A stretch of DNA of 64,000 nucleotides from Mangifera indica. Its lineage: Eukaryota > Streptophyta > Magnoliopsida > Sapindales > Anacardiaceae. The notes below the pieces were generated by a model. It was not told the origin of the DNA. It worked only from the letters and a program-made list of their open reading frames with translations, and made no database searches. The first letter of the stretch is position 1, and each line of letters begins with the position of its first letter. Of this stretch, positions 35,242 through 48,400 are shown piece after piece. Location: the NCBI RefSeq assembly GCF_011075055.1, contig NC_058141.1, positions 620,001 to 684,000 of the forward strand, read 5' to 3'. The position numbers and the translations under genes were made by a program.

Positions 35242-37325
35242 ATCACGACCTTCACTGCTACATTACGGCCATCAGGCAACCTGCCTTTGTAAACACGTCC
35301 ATATCCTTTTTGGCCTACTTTACGTTTGAATGAATTGGTTATAATTTTAACATCAGAATAACTGTATCTTTTAGGCACAAGCGATCTATAGTTCCTTAAA
35401 AATTTCTTGATGTTTTGGTGACTCTTAGTTTTCTTGTTCCAAAAGACCATTGAAGTATATGGTGATGATTTGTAGATGCAAAAGGTTAGAACTATCAACA
35501 TTCCAGATATAGTGACTGATATAGTTGCAGCTTATTGAAGAAAATGAGTAGTTAGAACATACAGATGGGAAATTGTTATGACAAATTTTAATGGTTTAGA
35601 GGTGATAATTCAAACTTTTGTATAGATTTTAGCCTCGTTATCATATCTTAGACTGTTGAGTTGAAGGTTGTGAGAGCCTCTGAAAATTAATTCCATACAT
35701 GATATCAAGCTTCCTAGAAAACTAGAGTAGAAGCAAAGAATAAGAAATGTTTGACCCAAGTCCTTACAATTACTAAAATATTTACAGAACTCACGGTAAA
35801 GTTAGCATGCCCATTCACTTGATTGTTGAACCGTAACTCCACGTGCTTCATTCGATTTAATTAGGCCAAAGGACTATTTCACCCCCAAGTTTTAGTGCAT
35901 TCTTAAGTCACACTTACGGAGTTTGAAAAACTCGAAGTCCCACCCATGAACTAAGTTCTATTAAAAGAAGTGAGGATAAAATCGTTATTTTATTAATTAT
36001 ATTAAAAAAATATAAAATTCATTATGTTTTTCTCCACAGTTTTAAAAACTAACAAATTTACCTTTGTCTAAAGTTTTTTAACTTTCAAAAATAATATCCC
36101 CCCCCAAAAAAAACCTAGGGTTTATTCTACAGAGGCTCTCCAACCACCAGAGAAAGAGCTTCAACCCACCATCTCACTGACCACCTCTGAAGCTTCCAGA
36201 TGACCCATTGGAGACTCATCTTCGTCCATTCTAGATGAATCGACAGAGACAAGGGTCTTCATTGATTCATCTGGAATCGATGAAGATTTCATCGACTCAA
36301 ATGAATCAGCGCGTCTTCGTCAATTCATCTGGAATCTACAAAGAGGTGTCTTCATCACCTCTTCTTCCACCAAAGAGTGAAGATTTGGTGGCCGACGAGT
36401 AGTGGGTTGAAGCGTTGTCCTCAGTTGCCGGAGATGGTGGTTGGAGAACATCTGGAAAATAATCTCTAGGTTTTGGGGGGGGGGGGGGGGGGGGGGGGGG
36501 AGGGGGGGGAATGTTACTTTTAAAAGTTAGAAAACTTTAAGCAGGGGTGAAGTTGTTAGTTTTTAAAATTGTGGAGGAAAAATATAATAAATTTTATATT
36601 TTTTTAATATAACTGATGAAATGACGATTTTACCCTTACTTTTTTTAATGGAAGTTAACTGATGGATGAGACTTCAGGTTTTTCAAACCCCATGGACGTG
36701 ACTTTAAGAAGCCACTAAAACTTGAGGGTGAAATAGTCCTTTGGCCATTTAATTATGGATAAATTTGGTCCACTTACCAATATCTCACTTTAAAAGTGGA
36801 CACAAATCAAACCAATTATAGGTGAGAATGAACTCAAACCAAACTAAATTTGAGTTCAACTCAACTTCAATTTAGCTACAACTTTGAGTTAAGCGCAAAC
36901 TCGGCTTAACTCGACATTGTAAACTATTAAAATGATATCGTTTTGATGTATATTAATCAAAATAATGTTGTTTTAATTATTTTGGATCGAGCTTTCCCAA
37001 GTTCACTAGCCTGGAGAGCAGAACACCCATAAGTTTGAGCTCAAACTTGATAATACTACAACCCATAAGTTTTATAAACCATATATCAGTCACAATCACG
37101 TTGGCAAGATAAAGATTAAGCTAAATGCAGTTGCAGGAAAAATGGATAGTAAAGAAAACAAAGTAAAACATGGAAAGTAAAACTAGTAGTATCAGGAAAG
37201 AGTCCTTCTACTTCACTGTAATACCTGTTCTTACTGTCACTGAACAATTAAACTTTCCCTCGCTGTCAGTCTGGCATTGCCCTCCTTCCTTATAACAACT
37301 AAGACATTCTTCTGTCACATTTACT
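35219..37325 (-). pseudogene. B3: wrecked type-B LRK
   Basis: Only the first 90 or so kinase codons remain (to AVKV; 35226-35520), with GQKGYGRVYKG in place of GQGGYG. The exon 3 acceptor is changed from CAG to CAA (about 35524-35526). Intron 2 keeps the MULE element at its B2 position. About 370 bp containing micro-exon 2 are deleted (join at about 37065). Most of exon 1 is deleted too: its 3' end (about 37210-37325) runs straight into 5' UTR sequence. Not functional. Confidence 0.9.
35864..36746. mobile_element. MULE-type element in B3 intron 2
   Basis: 883 bp, the same TIRs as 20335-21208 and the same ATTTAATTA duplication (35855-35863, 36747-36755) at the same intron site. It carries a long G run at about 36475-36500. 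Confidence 0.85.
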
Positions 37326-37683
37326 CACTGTTCTTCTTCTCGATATAGAACCCGAGTTGCTTCTCCTTCAAAAGCAGAACGCGCCTGTTGACTTGAAAAT
37401 TGCAGGGGCAGATTAGAGTTGGGAAACCCATTTTCATTGGTTAGCTAGAGACGAAAGTAAACCTCTTCAGCTCCCACTATAGTGTAAATTAATAAACACA
37501 GATTGACTTTTCAGTAGCTTATTTGACTTAGTCAAGTTTTGGACTGGAAAAGCAAAGGTTAAGAAAAGTATGGGACTTCAAGTTGTTGAATTGTTGAGCA
37601 ATGCACTTCAAATTTTTTTGTTGATTGAATTGTTGATATATATTGTGTGTGAAATTGATTCGGTTGTGTATCACAATTTCATG
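37326..37683 (-). promoter_or_regulatory. Orphan type-B 5' flank (B3)
   Basis: Matches 22772-23010, then joins at about 37575 to spacer sequence (compare 23170). Nothing coding remains downstream of it. Confidence 0.5.
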
Positions 37684-38102
37684 TAGGGGTGTTCAAAATC
37701 GATTAACCAAACGGTTTATCAATTTTTTGAACTCAACCGAATTTTTGGTTTGAAAAAAATCATGAATAAAAATCAAACAAATTTAAAAATTAATCGATTT
37801 TGAATCAAACTGAATTTTTATTAACCGGTTTTTAAACCCAATTTCAAAAAATAATCATATGTTATTACTTTTTTTTAATTTTTTGAAAGTATATTCAATA
37901 TTTGATTAAATTTTTATTCAACTTTTTAAAAATTGATTCGATTCTATTAATTGGTTTTGGAAATTAGACAAATCAGAAAATCGATTTTTCTATATTTTTT
38001 AACCAATATCCAAACTATTTTTTCAAAGAACCTATTTTTCGATTGGATTTTTTATTTAAAAATCAATTCAATTAAATTATCAAATAATTTTAAACACCCC
38101 TA
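37684..38102. mobile_element. hAT-type MITE (spacer copy 2)
   Basis: TAGGGGTGTTCAAAATCG to TTTAAACACCCCTA, flanked by ATTTCATG and ATTTCAAG; the same site as 23269-23687. Confidence 0.75.
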
Positions 38103-38110
38103 ATTTCAAG

Positions 38111-39855
38111 TTGTCTCACAAAATTGTCTTCATTATAAGCTGTTTGGCATGGTGAAGGTTAGCACGCAAAAGCAACTCTTCATACCTGGAAAAAATTTCA
38201 AACTTCCGTGATACAATTTTCTGGGATAATAATAAGATAGTCAAACAATCTCTCAAATATGACCGTACACGTGTCCTTCACATCTCCCCTCACATGACTG
38301 ACATATCGTTCCTAACTGTTAATAACTAATCCACATTTCCCATTTTCCTCCTATCACAGCCCTATTTAGGCAAATCTAATAATCTATTTTTCAATCACGA
38401 AAATTATTAATTTATCCCCAAATATTTTAAATATATCAAATAACCCTATAATTGTAAAGTTTTCACACTACACCCTTTTAACCCATTATTGTTAATGTCT
38501 ATAAAAGCTTTTTCATAACCAAAAAAAAAAAGAAATTAGTGAGATAAATGATTTTTTGCTTCTGAAAAACAAAAGATAAATAAAATTTCATAGATCTCAT
38601 TTGGTTAATATGTTCAAAAATAGTTTCTGAATATTATTTTTGTAAGATTTTTTTTAAAGTGGTTTATTTTATTACTTGCAATTTTATGTCCCTCATTAGA
38701 ACATTAATACTGACAACGTACGTATGAAGAATGTACTGTTGTGTACAATTTTCAATCTGATCCACAACATAAGTTATTGTAAAATCATAAATAAAATGGG
38801 AAAAAAACCCGTTTTACCACTTTTTTTTTTTTTAAATCTTAATGGTAAGACGTAAGGACAAGTATTAGATATTTTATTCATTGGTTTTACATATATTAAA
38901 TTATCGAGACTTGCATGTCTTTGAAACAGTTCTGTACAATATTCTATGCTTGAAGGGCATATTTGCAGAGTTTTAAGTTATAGGGTGTCTACTTCTCTAT
39001 TACTTTTATCAAAACTCAAGTTTTCTTTCCCTCTTCTTCCTATCATTTGTTTATTTAGAAGATATTTGATTTCGGATAGATAAAGATTACTCTAGTAATC
39101 TATCTTTATTACTTACATTACTATGTTTGATTTACAAGTGATAAAAAATTTTAATAATTTTATTATCAATAGTGATGTAACACATAATAAAATATAAGAA
39201 GTAACTTATTATTATATATTAAAAGTTTATCATGTTAATCTTGATTTTATTAAAATTATATTCTTATTTATTATTATTTTTTAAAATAATTACATTTTTA
39301 ATTAATATAATACGTAATATAAAAAAATATTTTAAAATAATTATATCTAAAGACATTTAAATAAAATAGTATATTAGTATTCTTTATTATCATAAACTAA
39401 ACATAATAATTATTTATATTTACTAAATTTTATCAAATATAACAATCATTTATAATCAATAATCATTTATAGAGATAGCATCAGTTAAATTAGGAATTTA
39501 ATTTTAGTTTAAGGACTTATTCTTACTCAAAGTTTACTATTTTCCTAAATTCTCATTCATTTTCTTTCAAAAAACAAAACACTCTTCCATAGGTTGTTAA
39601 ATCTGTTAATTTTAAAGGTTAAATCGTTATTTTATCAATAATATTAAAAATAAACTAAAATTTTATCTATTTTTCACCCTTAGGATAAGTTTTAAAAAAT
39701 AATATTTTTTCTTTAGGGTTTAGTTTTCAATCTCCAATGGTCCATCGCTCTAAACGCTTCCTTTCCGTCCAGCAGTTTCTCTCTCCCCATCTCTCTCTTC
39801 AATTGGCCATCCAAGCCGGTCTCTTCTGTGGTAAATTCTAGGTGATAATTATGTT
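38111..39855. other. AT-rich spacer, second copy, no gene seen
   Basis: Copy of 23696-25446 without the MITE at 25455-25746. No credible frame. Confidence 0.5.
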
Positions 39856-41170
39856 TTTGGCATCATTTATACTGGGGCTATTTTTTTACAGCTTAAGTTG
39901 CCTGTTTACAGTACAGATATGAACTGAGTTTATTACCACTGAATAGTAGTACAGACCGGATGGGCCAGTTAGATTATAAACTTCAATGTCATTTCAGAGA
40001 TTGGTTTTGACAAGGAATAAGCTCTTGTGATTGGGGAAATGTAGTTTGGGGTGGGGGCGGAGGATTGTAAACTTGGAGTTGTAGGAGTTTGTATAAATGT
40101 CAATTTGGTGTTGGTATTATGTTCTGGAGAATGATATCAAACCCTCTAAAGTTATTTTAAATGTAGATTGAAAGAATAGGGTTATCTGTTAGCGGCTTTT
40201 ACCTTCGGAGGTTAGTAAAGTAAATCTTGACATGGGAGCAATTCGGGACTTAACAGGTGACAGTGTCTTGAATGAATAAGGGATAATGGGTCTATTGGGT
40301 ACAGTTGGAGGTTGCGATGCTGGACTGTTGGCTGACTTGTTCAAGACCAACTACGGTGTCCATAATTTCCTGTGGAGGTTGGTTCAGCTTACACTGAGCT
40401 CGAACGGCTCAAGTGCAACTTAAGGCAACTTTTCAGTTGTTGATATTCCTGAGAAATTTTTTATTTGTTTATTGCTTTGCTACTTTTTCTCCGACGGCAG
40501 TTGATTCTAATATTACCATGCAAGGATAGATGCTCTCGTTTTGCTTTAATATCCCCTTCTGTGACAGGCGAATAGGTGAGGATAACATCCCTTTTGTGAC
40601 TACAGATCGATGTGAAAATTGAACAAGCTGCGTATCCCAGATGGGAGAACATTGATGAAAACCAATCTTTGGAGAATTTAATTTGAAGGCCGCCTAACTT
40701 TTTACTACATAATTGTTTTCCCTTTTCAGTCCTTTACCCTCCCGCTGGTTGTCAGGATTGTGCGGCCAAAAATATAATTAAAAAGAATTTGTATTCAATC
40801 CTGCAAAGATGGTCAGTTGTAATTTAATTATATTCCCCAGTTGAATCTCCACGAGAATAAGTAATTTAACAGGGGATTTATTTGTAATTACATTATCCTG
40901 AATTCTTATATGAATATATTTCTTGTATTAATAGCTTGTTTGCTTAATATGTCTTTGTTTTGTGTAACTGATTTTTATTTCGTTTCCTAACATTTAGTTA
41001 TACTTTCATTGCACTCTATGACAGTTCTCAACAACCTGCATTTTATCATCGAAAAAAGTTGAGTCTTCCACACTTTAAACTATGGCATCTATTTATGATA
41101 ATGAATTCAAGTTTTCTTGATACAATAATCTCTTTGTTGGGGCAATCTGGTACATCATAGAATTACAATA
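39856..41170. other. 3' flank of A3, no gene seen
   Basis: Near-copy of 25755-27064, including the same 63-codon frame (40461-40652). Probably contains the A3 3' UTR. Confidence 0.5.
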
Positions 41171-44100
41171 TTACTTTAATGACAGTGTCGAAGAATCTAG
41201 TTGCAATCTTGAAGGAGAAGTTAAGAAAGGCCTTGGTGGGATTTGCAACATGTCAAGGTTGCTTTCCAACATATCTATCACTCTGCTCATTGTTGGCCTA
41301 TCTGAGGACTTAGTCTGTATGCACCACAAGCTCACTATCATCATCTTTCTTATATAATTTTTATCCTCTTCATTTGAAATGCCATCCAATCCAAGCTCTT
41401 CATCTTCTTCAAGGCGTCTGTAAATCCAATGTGGAAAGTATATTTCACTGCTATTATCAACTTGAACATTTTTATTTTGTCTTTCTCCAGTCATTTCTAA
41501 AACCATCATTCCATAGCTATAAACATCTGACTTGTGAGAAACCTCTCCAAAGTTTCTTGAAAATACTTCAGGAGCAATATAACCGATAGTCCCCCGTGCA
41601 ACAGCCATCGATACGATACTCTCTTTGTTGGGGCAAATTTTAGCTAGACCAAAATCGGAGATCTTCGGACAAAAATCTTCATCAAGAAGAATGTTATGAG
41701 GGTTTATGTCAAAGTGCAAAATTCTTGTGTTGCAACCACGATGTAAATACTCTAGCCCTCGAGCTATTCCCATTACAATTTGGTACAATAGTTCCCAATT
41801 TAATGGATTCTTTTCATATATGAATTTCTCTAGAGATCCATTCAACATAAACTCGTAAATAAGAGCTCTCCTATGACCTTCAAAACAATAGCCTAAAAGA
41901 GTGACTATGTTGACATGAGCAGTCTTACTAATGCTAGCAACCTCATTGATAAATTCTTCACCATTACCTTTAGACTCAGTCAAGACCTTCACTGCAACAT
42001 AACGACCATCATGTAGTATGCCTTTGTAAACACCTCCATATCCTCCTTGGCCTAGTTTATGTTTGAATGAATTGGTCATAATCTTAACATCAGAATAACT
42101 ATATCTTTTAGGCGCAAGTGATCCATGCTTCCTTAAAAATTGCTCAATGTTCTGGTGACTCTTACTTTTCTTGTTCCATAACATCATTGAAGTGTATGGT
42201 GACGATCTGTAGATGCAAAAGGCGACAGCTATCAACATTCCAGATATAACGATTGATATAGCTTCAATTAATTAAAGAAAAGGAGTCATTAGAACATATA
42301 GATCTGAATTTGTTATGACAAATTTTAATGATTCAGAGATGATAATTCAATTTTTTGTATAGATTTTAGCATCTGCATCATATCTTAAACTATTGAGTTG
42401 AAGACAATGAGTGCCCCTGGAAAATTAATTCTCCAGATGAAGTCATGCTTCCTGGAAAACTAGATTAGAGGCAAAGAGTAAGAAATGTTTTGGACTGGGC
42501 TTATATTTATATATAACAATGGATTTGTAGCCTGCATGCTTTGTAATTTTTGGGATTGGGATTTATCAGCATACCCATTGCTAGGCTGGATTCGAGCGAG
42601 TCGAGCTCCAGCTTGCCTCAGCTCGAGCTGGGCTCTATTTGTATATAACAGAGCTCAAGTTCTAGTTCGAGTTTGTTGAGCTCGTGGAAGCCAAACTTGA
42701 ACTTGACTCGAATTCGGCTCAACTAGTTTTAAGCTCGAGTTTTTAATTATTTCGTTATTAAAACGATGTCGTTTTAATACATATTAATCAAAATGACGTA
42801 GTTTTGTATTAAAATTTTTAATTGAAAATTTTGACGAGTAGCTCGAGCTAGACCGAGCTTATATAGAATTGACTCGTTTTGGGCTCGTTCAAGCTGAGCT
42901 CGAATGGGTTCGATTCGAATCTAACCCTACCCATTGCCCTACTAGTTAAATGATAACTCAATGTGATTTACTCAATTTAATAATAGGTAAATTTGGTCCA
43001 CTGAAACCGGTCACAACTAAGGCTAGACTTAAGCCAAGTTAAGTTTGAATTTGACTCGGCTTGAGTTTGGCGACAACTCCAAACTAAGCTCAAACTCGAC
43101 TTAACTCGACATTGTAAACCCCCAAAACAATGTAGTTTTGATTTATATTAGTCAAAATAATGTTATATTGACCGTTTTGATTCAAGATCTTTTAAGGTCG
43201 TGAGTTTAATGAGTTAAACACTTATAAGTTGGAACTCAAGCTTGACAGTATAATACTCCCTTAGCCTGAGTTTGAGTTCAAACTCATCTAAAGGGAGTTT
43301 GTTTCAAACTAAATTAGCAACTAAACTTAAGCTAACTTAACTCAAATCTAACCCTAGTCACAAGTCCTATTGGACTAGTTAAATTGGTTAGTTAGGGTTT
43401 TAAAACCATGAGAATAAGCAAAAAAATAAAAAAAATAAAAAAACAATACAATATTTGCTTAAAAAGGGATATTACCAATTCCAGTGCCAAGCATAAATCT
43501 CAATTTCCCATCCCCTGCAACAAGTTAATTGTTATATAGAATATAGATCAGTAAAAAGCTACAGATAAAATTGAGAACAAACCATTATGTAAAAAGCTGT
43601 AACTTACGGTTGCCCCTTCGTTTTGTCTCAGAACAATAAAAATTTCCCATTCTATCAGTTTGGCATTGCCCTCCAGCCAAAAAACAATCAAAGCATTCAT
43701 TTGTTACATCCACTTGAACAGAGAGTAAACTCGTAAACAAATCAGAATATTCAACACTTTTTGGTGTCTTATTCACTTGGAAGTTAATAAGTGAGCACTG
43801 AGGTGGAGCATTTTGAAGATTATCAATTGGGTTTGTGTAAAAGATATAAGAGTGCTGGGAGTTATTGCAACCATGACTGAAATTTTTTGGAATATTGTAA
43901 TTGAGGGGGCATTCGTACAGGGATTGAATGAAGGGCACACGAAAAGAGAGGAAAGGGGAGATGGGCAAAGTCAAAATTTTCAAGTAGTTGCGGCTGCAAT
44001 TTTTCTCGACGTTTCTAAAAAGATAAGGGTCCTTAATATTAATCATATTATCCTGTGAGATTGCTGAAACACTAAACCAATGTCCCTCCTTCCCAATCTG

Positions 44101-44307
44101 AATCTTTGGAAATTGTTCAGAGCAGTTGTCTACAATCACCAACCCACAATCCGGATGCGACCGATTGGAGAAGGGGAAGCTGATATTGCCCAAGAAACCA
44201 CAACGGAAACTTGGACATCTTGAATTCACCCTCTTCTCTTCTTTGGCAGAGCAAAAATGTAGAAGGAAAGAGAGAACAAACAAAGTTATGTAAGAGAAGC
44301 GAGCCAT
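41171..44307 (-). CDS. A3: LRK10L-type receptor-like kinase, catalytic-loop Lys replaced
   Basis: Exons are 43608-44307, 43476-43514 and 41171-42261, in phase, 609 aa, the same layout as A1. Signal peptide about 1-21 (ends FCSA), GUB_WAK_bind ectodomain ([16 protein letters not shown]), Cys-rich tail ([14 protein letters not shown]), one membrane helix, kinase with [20 protein letters not shown] and DVYSYG. The catalytic loop reads HFDINPHN: the Lys that normally contacts the ATP gamma phosphate is Asn (AAC, 41702-41704; residue about 433). The protein may be catalytically weak or dead, a pseudokinase-type receptor. The exon 3 acceptor is GAAG rather than GCAG, still AG but weaker. Confidence 0.87.
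42582..42929. mobile_element. hAT-type MITE in intron 2 of A3
   Basis: TAGGCTGGATTCGAG to ATCTAACCCTA with a perfect 8-bp duplication CCCATTGC on both sides (42574-42581, 42930-42937). Clearest copy of this family. Confidence 0.85.
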
Positions 44308-44813
44308 TGCAAAATAAACTATGGCTATGCACTAACTTGGTTGATAATATAGAAGCTTGAGTTCCTGCAGTCACTTTCTTTCCTGAAGAAAAGTTGCCAG
44401 TCTTTCCAGACACGCCAGTTGACTTGGAAATTGCATAGGGAAGACTTGAGAAAAAGAAGGAAACCAGCGCAATTAAGGTCGGACAAAGACTACTTCTGTA
44501 AAATGGGCTCCAAGTTGGATTGAGACGCACTTAGACAAGGACCAGAGAGAAAAACAAATTACAAATACTCAAATACAGGGAAAACAGGTATTTACAAAGA
44601 ACACCCGATACGGAAAACCCACATGTAGAGAACTGGAGAAAATTCCAAGATGAATAAAAAGATTGCATGATCAAGAAGAGATTCTTTTTCTCTGTCTGAA
44701 CTCTTAATATTAGCTCACCTTTTTTTTTTTTTTGGCAAACACTCACGCTTATTTAATGTATGCTCGAATACAACTTTTATTTACAAACTATAATTGAGAG
44801 ATATTCAATGAGG
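44308..44813 (-). promoter_or_regulatory. 5' flank of A3
   Basis: Matches 30195-30702. Contains the A3 5' UTR and proximal promoter; no motif is claimed. Confidence 0.45.
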
Positions 44814-44985
44814 GGTAATGTTATATATACACACTTTTGTTACATAAATATTTGCTCACATAAATGTATCATTATATAATTAAATATTACTTTATCATTA
44901 ATATGAAATTACTTAATCACATCGTGAAATACCATATTTGTACATATTTATATAAAAAAATATATATACATATAATTTTATTTCT
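44814..44985. mobile_element. Small AT-rich MITE 5' of A3
   Basis: Copy of 30703-30870 at the same site, with further substitutions. Exact ends uncertain. Confidence 0.5.
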
Positions 44986-45013
44986 TAACAAGTGCACTCA
45001 CTGGTGGAGTTAC

Positions 45014-45446
45014 TGTTGGAAGCTATGGTGAGTTACAAGTATGGATTCTTAACACAAATGAGGAAGAAGGAAAAAGTTAACTTCAAAGCTTTTATTTCTA
45101 TATATTCACTTCATAAATCCACACACATAACAACTGATTACAAGTCTTTTTATATACCTAAACATCAGCTATTAACCAAAAAAAACGTGCAGAACAGAAT
45201 TCTAAACAGCAGACGTTATTTCTGCGCAACCTTCAATAAAATAGCTATAACTTTCTTTAGAAAACTCCAATGAACCTGAAACTTGCGCCATTTAAAACTA
45301 GACTTAATAAGCTTTAAATCCATATTTGATTCACCCAAAACGGCATCCGTTTGCCTTCCCAAAACGTCCCTTACATTCAACGCACGTTTCTGCCCACTGC
45401 TGAAGATGAGAAGTCAAGTTTAATTTTTTCTGAAAAATTCTCAACA
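45014..45446 (-). repeat. Copia-1 3' LTR
   Basis: 433 bp, TGTTGGAAGC to TCTCAACA as written on the plus strand. Encodes the last 20 or so residues of the pol frame. Confidence 0.95.
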
Positions 45447-48400
45447 CCCCCCTGTAAACTTGACTTCTTCACAACTCCAATCATCTCTCTAAGCTGCTGA
45501 AATCTATCTTTCTTGAGGGGTTTTGTAAAAATATCGGCTATTTGATCAAGAGTTTTGATATACTCTACCTCAACCTCCTTGTTGGTAATGCAATCTCGAA
45601 TAAAATGAAACCTTGCATCTATATGCTTGCTTCGATCATGAAACACCGGATTTTTCGCAAGAGCAATGGCCGATTTGTTGTCCACCATAAGTTTAGTTGC
45701 TTCTTTTTGAGCAAAATGAAGTTCATCCAGCAATCTTCTTAGCCATATCGCATGACATGCGCCGGCAGTTGTAGCAACATACTCCGATTCACATGTTGAG
45801 AGTGTTACAATTGATTGTTTCTTTGAACACCATGAAATTGCATTTTCTCCAAAGAAAAATATAAACCCAGTAGTACTCTTCCGATCATCAATATCACCGG
45901 CATAATCACTATCACAATATCCTTTTAAGTGAGCCTCATTCGAAGAAGTATAAAAAATATCATAATCAAGAGTACCTTTTAAATATCGAAGAATTCTCTT
46001 TGCAGCTCGCATGTGTTCTTCACTTGGATTCTCCATAAACCGACTCACTAATCCCACGGCAAATAATATATCGGGCCTAGTACATGTCAAGTACCTTAGG
46101 CTTCCCACAAGGCTTCGAAATGTGGTTGAATCAATTTTCCTTGCCCCATCCTTCTTGGAGAGTTTTACTCCGCACTCCATCGGGGTATTCACGGGATTGC
46201 AATCTATCATCTTAAACTTCTTTATAATCTCTCTTGCATACGCCTCTTGAGAGATAAATATTCCGTCACTCCATTGTTTTACTTCTATCCCCAAATAATA
46301 TGACATAAGCCCCATGTCACTCATCTCAAATTCTCGTGCCATCGCCTTCTTAAAATCATCATACACTTGTGGATTATTTCCTGTAAGAATAAGGTCATCC
46401 ACATAAATGCACACAAATAAAATATCATCTTTCTCTTTTTTAACATAAAGTGCATATTCATGAACACATCTTAAGAAACCATTCTCATGAAGATATTTGT
46501 CGAGGCGACTATACCAAGCCCGTGGTGCTTGTTTAAGGCCATACAACGCCTTCTTCAATCTTAACACCTTATCTTGATGACCTTCAACCGTAAATCCTTT
46601 CGGTTGTTCCACATATACTTCTTCTTCAAGAGCACCATTTAGAAAGGCTGACTTCACATCCATTTGATGAATTGTCCATTGGTTTTGGGCCGCAAGAGCG
46701 ACCAATAACCGTATTGTCTCTAAGCGAGCAACAGGAGCAAATACTTCTTCATAATCCACACCATGCTTTTGTTTATACACTTTTGCAACTAGTCTCGCCT
46801 TGTACCTCTCAATTCCTCCTTTCGCATTTTTCTTTAGCTTATAAACCCATTTAACCCCAATTGCTTGATGATCACTTGGTAGTGTGACAAACTCCCAAGT
46901 GTCATTTTTCTCAATGGAATGAATTTCTTCCTCCATAGCTTGTACCCATTTCTTGTCTTTAGCAGCTTCTTCAAAACTCAAAGATTCATCATTTGCAAAT
47001 AGACAAAAAAGATTCTCACCGTCTATTCTTTCGGTAGCATCATAGAGATCTCTTATGCTTTGAAATCTTTGAGGTTGTTCGCTTGAGCTTGTTGAGGAAG
47101 AAGTGGGTGTGAAAGAAGTTGAACTTTCGCGTTCAGTCTCTTGGTCTTCATTTTCGTCTTCTCCCAAATATGGAAGAAAACTATATGTTTCTTCATCTTG
47201 AACACTCCAATCCCATGAAACATCTTCCTCAAATTCCACATCTCTACTAATCACAACTTTCTTGGAAACGGGATCGAAACATTTGTACCCTTTAGAGTTC
47301 TCGGCATAGCCAATAAACACCATCTTCTTGCTCCTATCATCAAGTTTTGTCCTTTCTTGTTCGGATACATGAACATAGCCAATAGACCCAAAAACTTTTA
47401 AGTGTTTCACACTTGGCTTCTATCCACTCTATGCTTCTTGAGGGGTTATTTTCTCCAAACTCCTTGTAGGTGAACGGTTTGAGAGATAAATTGCACATGC
47501 AACAGCCTCGGCCCAAAACTCCTTAGGCATATTCTTACTTTTTAGCATCGTCCTTGCCATGTTAAGAATTGTCCTATTCTTTCTTTCTGCGACCCCATTT
47601 TGTTGTGGTGTTCTTGGGACCGTCATAGGACGTCGAATGCCATTTTCCTCACAAAAGACCTTGAATTCATTAGAAGTGAACTCTCCAACTCTATCAGTTC
47701 TTAGAGCTTTAATTTTGTATCCACTTTCGTTTTCAACAAGAAGCTTGAATTTTTTAAATGTCTCAAAAACTTCACTCTTGTTCTTCAAAAAATAAACCCA
47801 CGTCTTCCTTGTGTAATCATCGATGAAGAGCACAAAATATGAGCTCTTACTGAAAGATTGTGGCTTGATAGGACCACACACATCCGCATGCACAAGTTGT
47901 AGAGGCTCGGTTGCTCGCGAAAGTGACGCCTTTGGAAAACTCTTTCTTGCATGTTTTCCGAGTAGACACGCCTCACACAATTGATTCGGATGATTGATTT
48001 TTGGAACTCCTTTCACCATATTCTTTTCTCCTAGCATTTTGAGCCCTTCAAAGTTAAGATGCCCGAATCTCATGTGCCAAATCCATGAATGATCCTTGAC
48101 ACAAGCTTGTAAACACTTCGCTTCCGCTGTTTTCACATTTAACATGAACATTCGGTTCTTTGTCATGGCAACTTTAGCAACAAGTCTATCATCTCGATTT
48201 CGAAGCCACAAATAATTATTCTCTATCTTCACTTTGTGCCCGCTCTCTAAAAGTTGGTCGATGCTCAAAATATTGCTCTTCATTTTTGGGATGTAGTAGA
48301 CATTGTGGAGAATTTTATGGTCTCCATCCTTTGTAGCCAAAATCACCGAGCCTTTTCCTTTAATCTCTACCTTTGTATCATCTCCAAAACGAACATTCCC

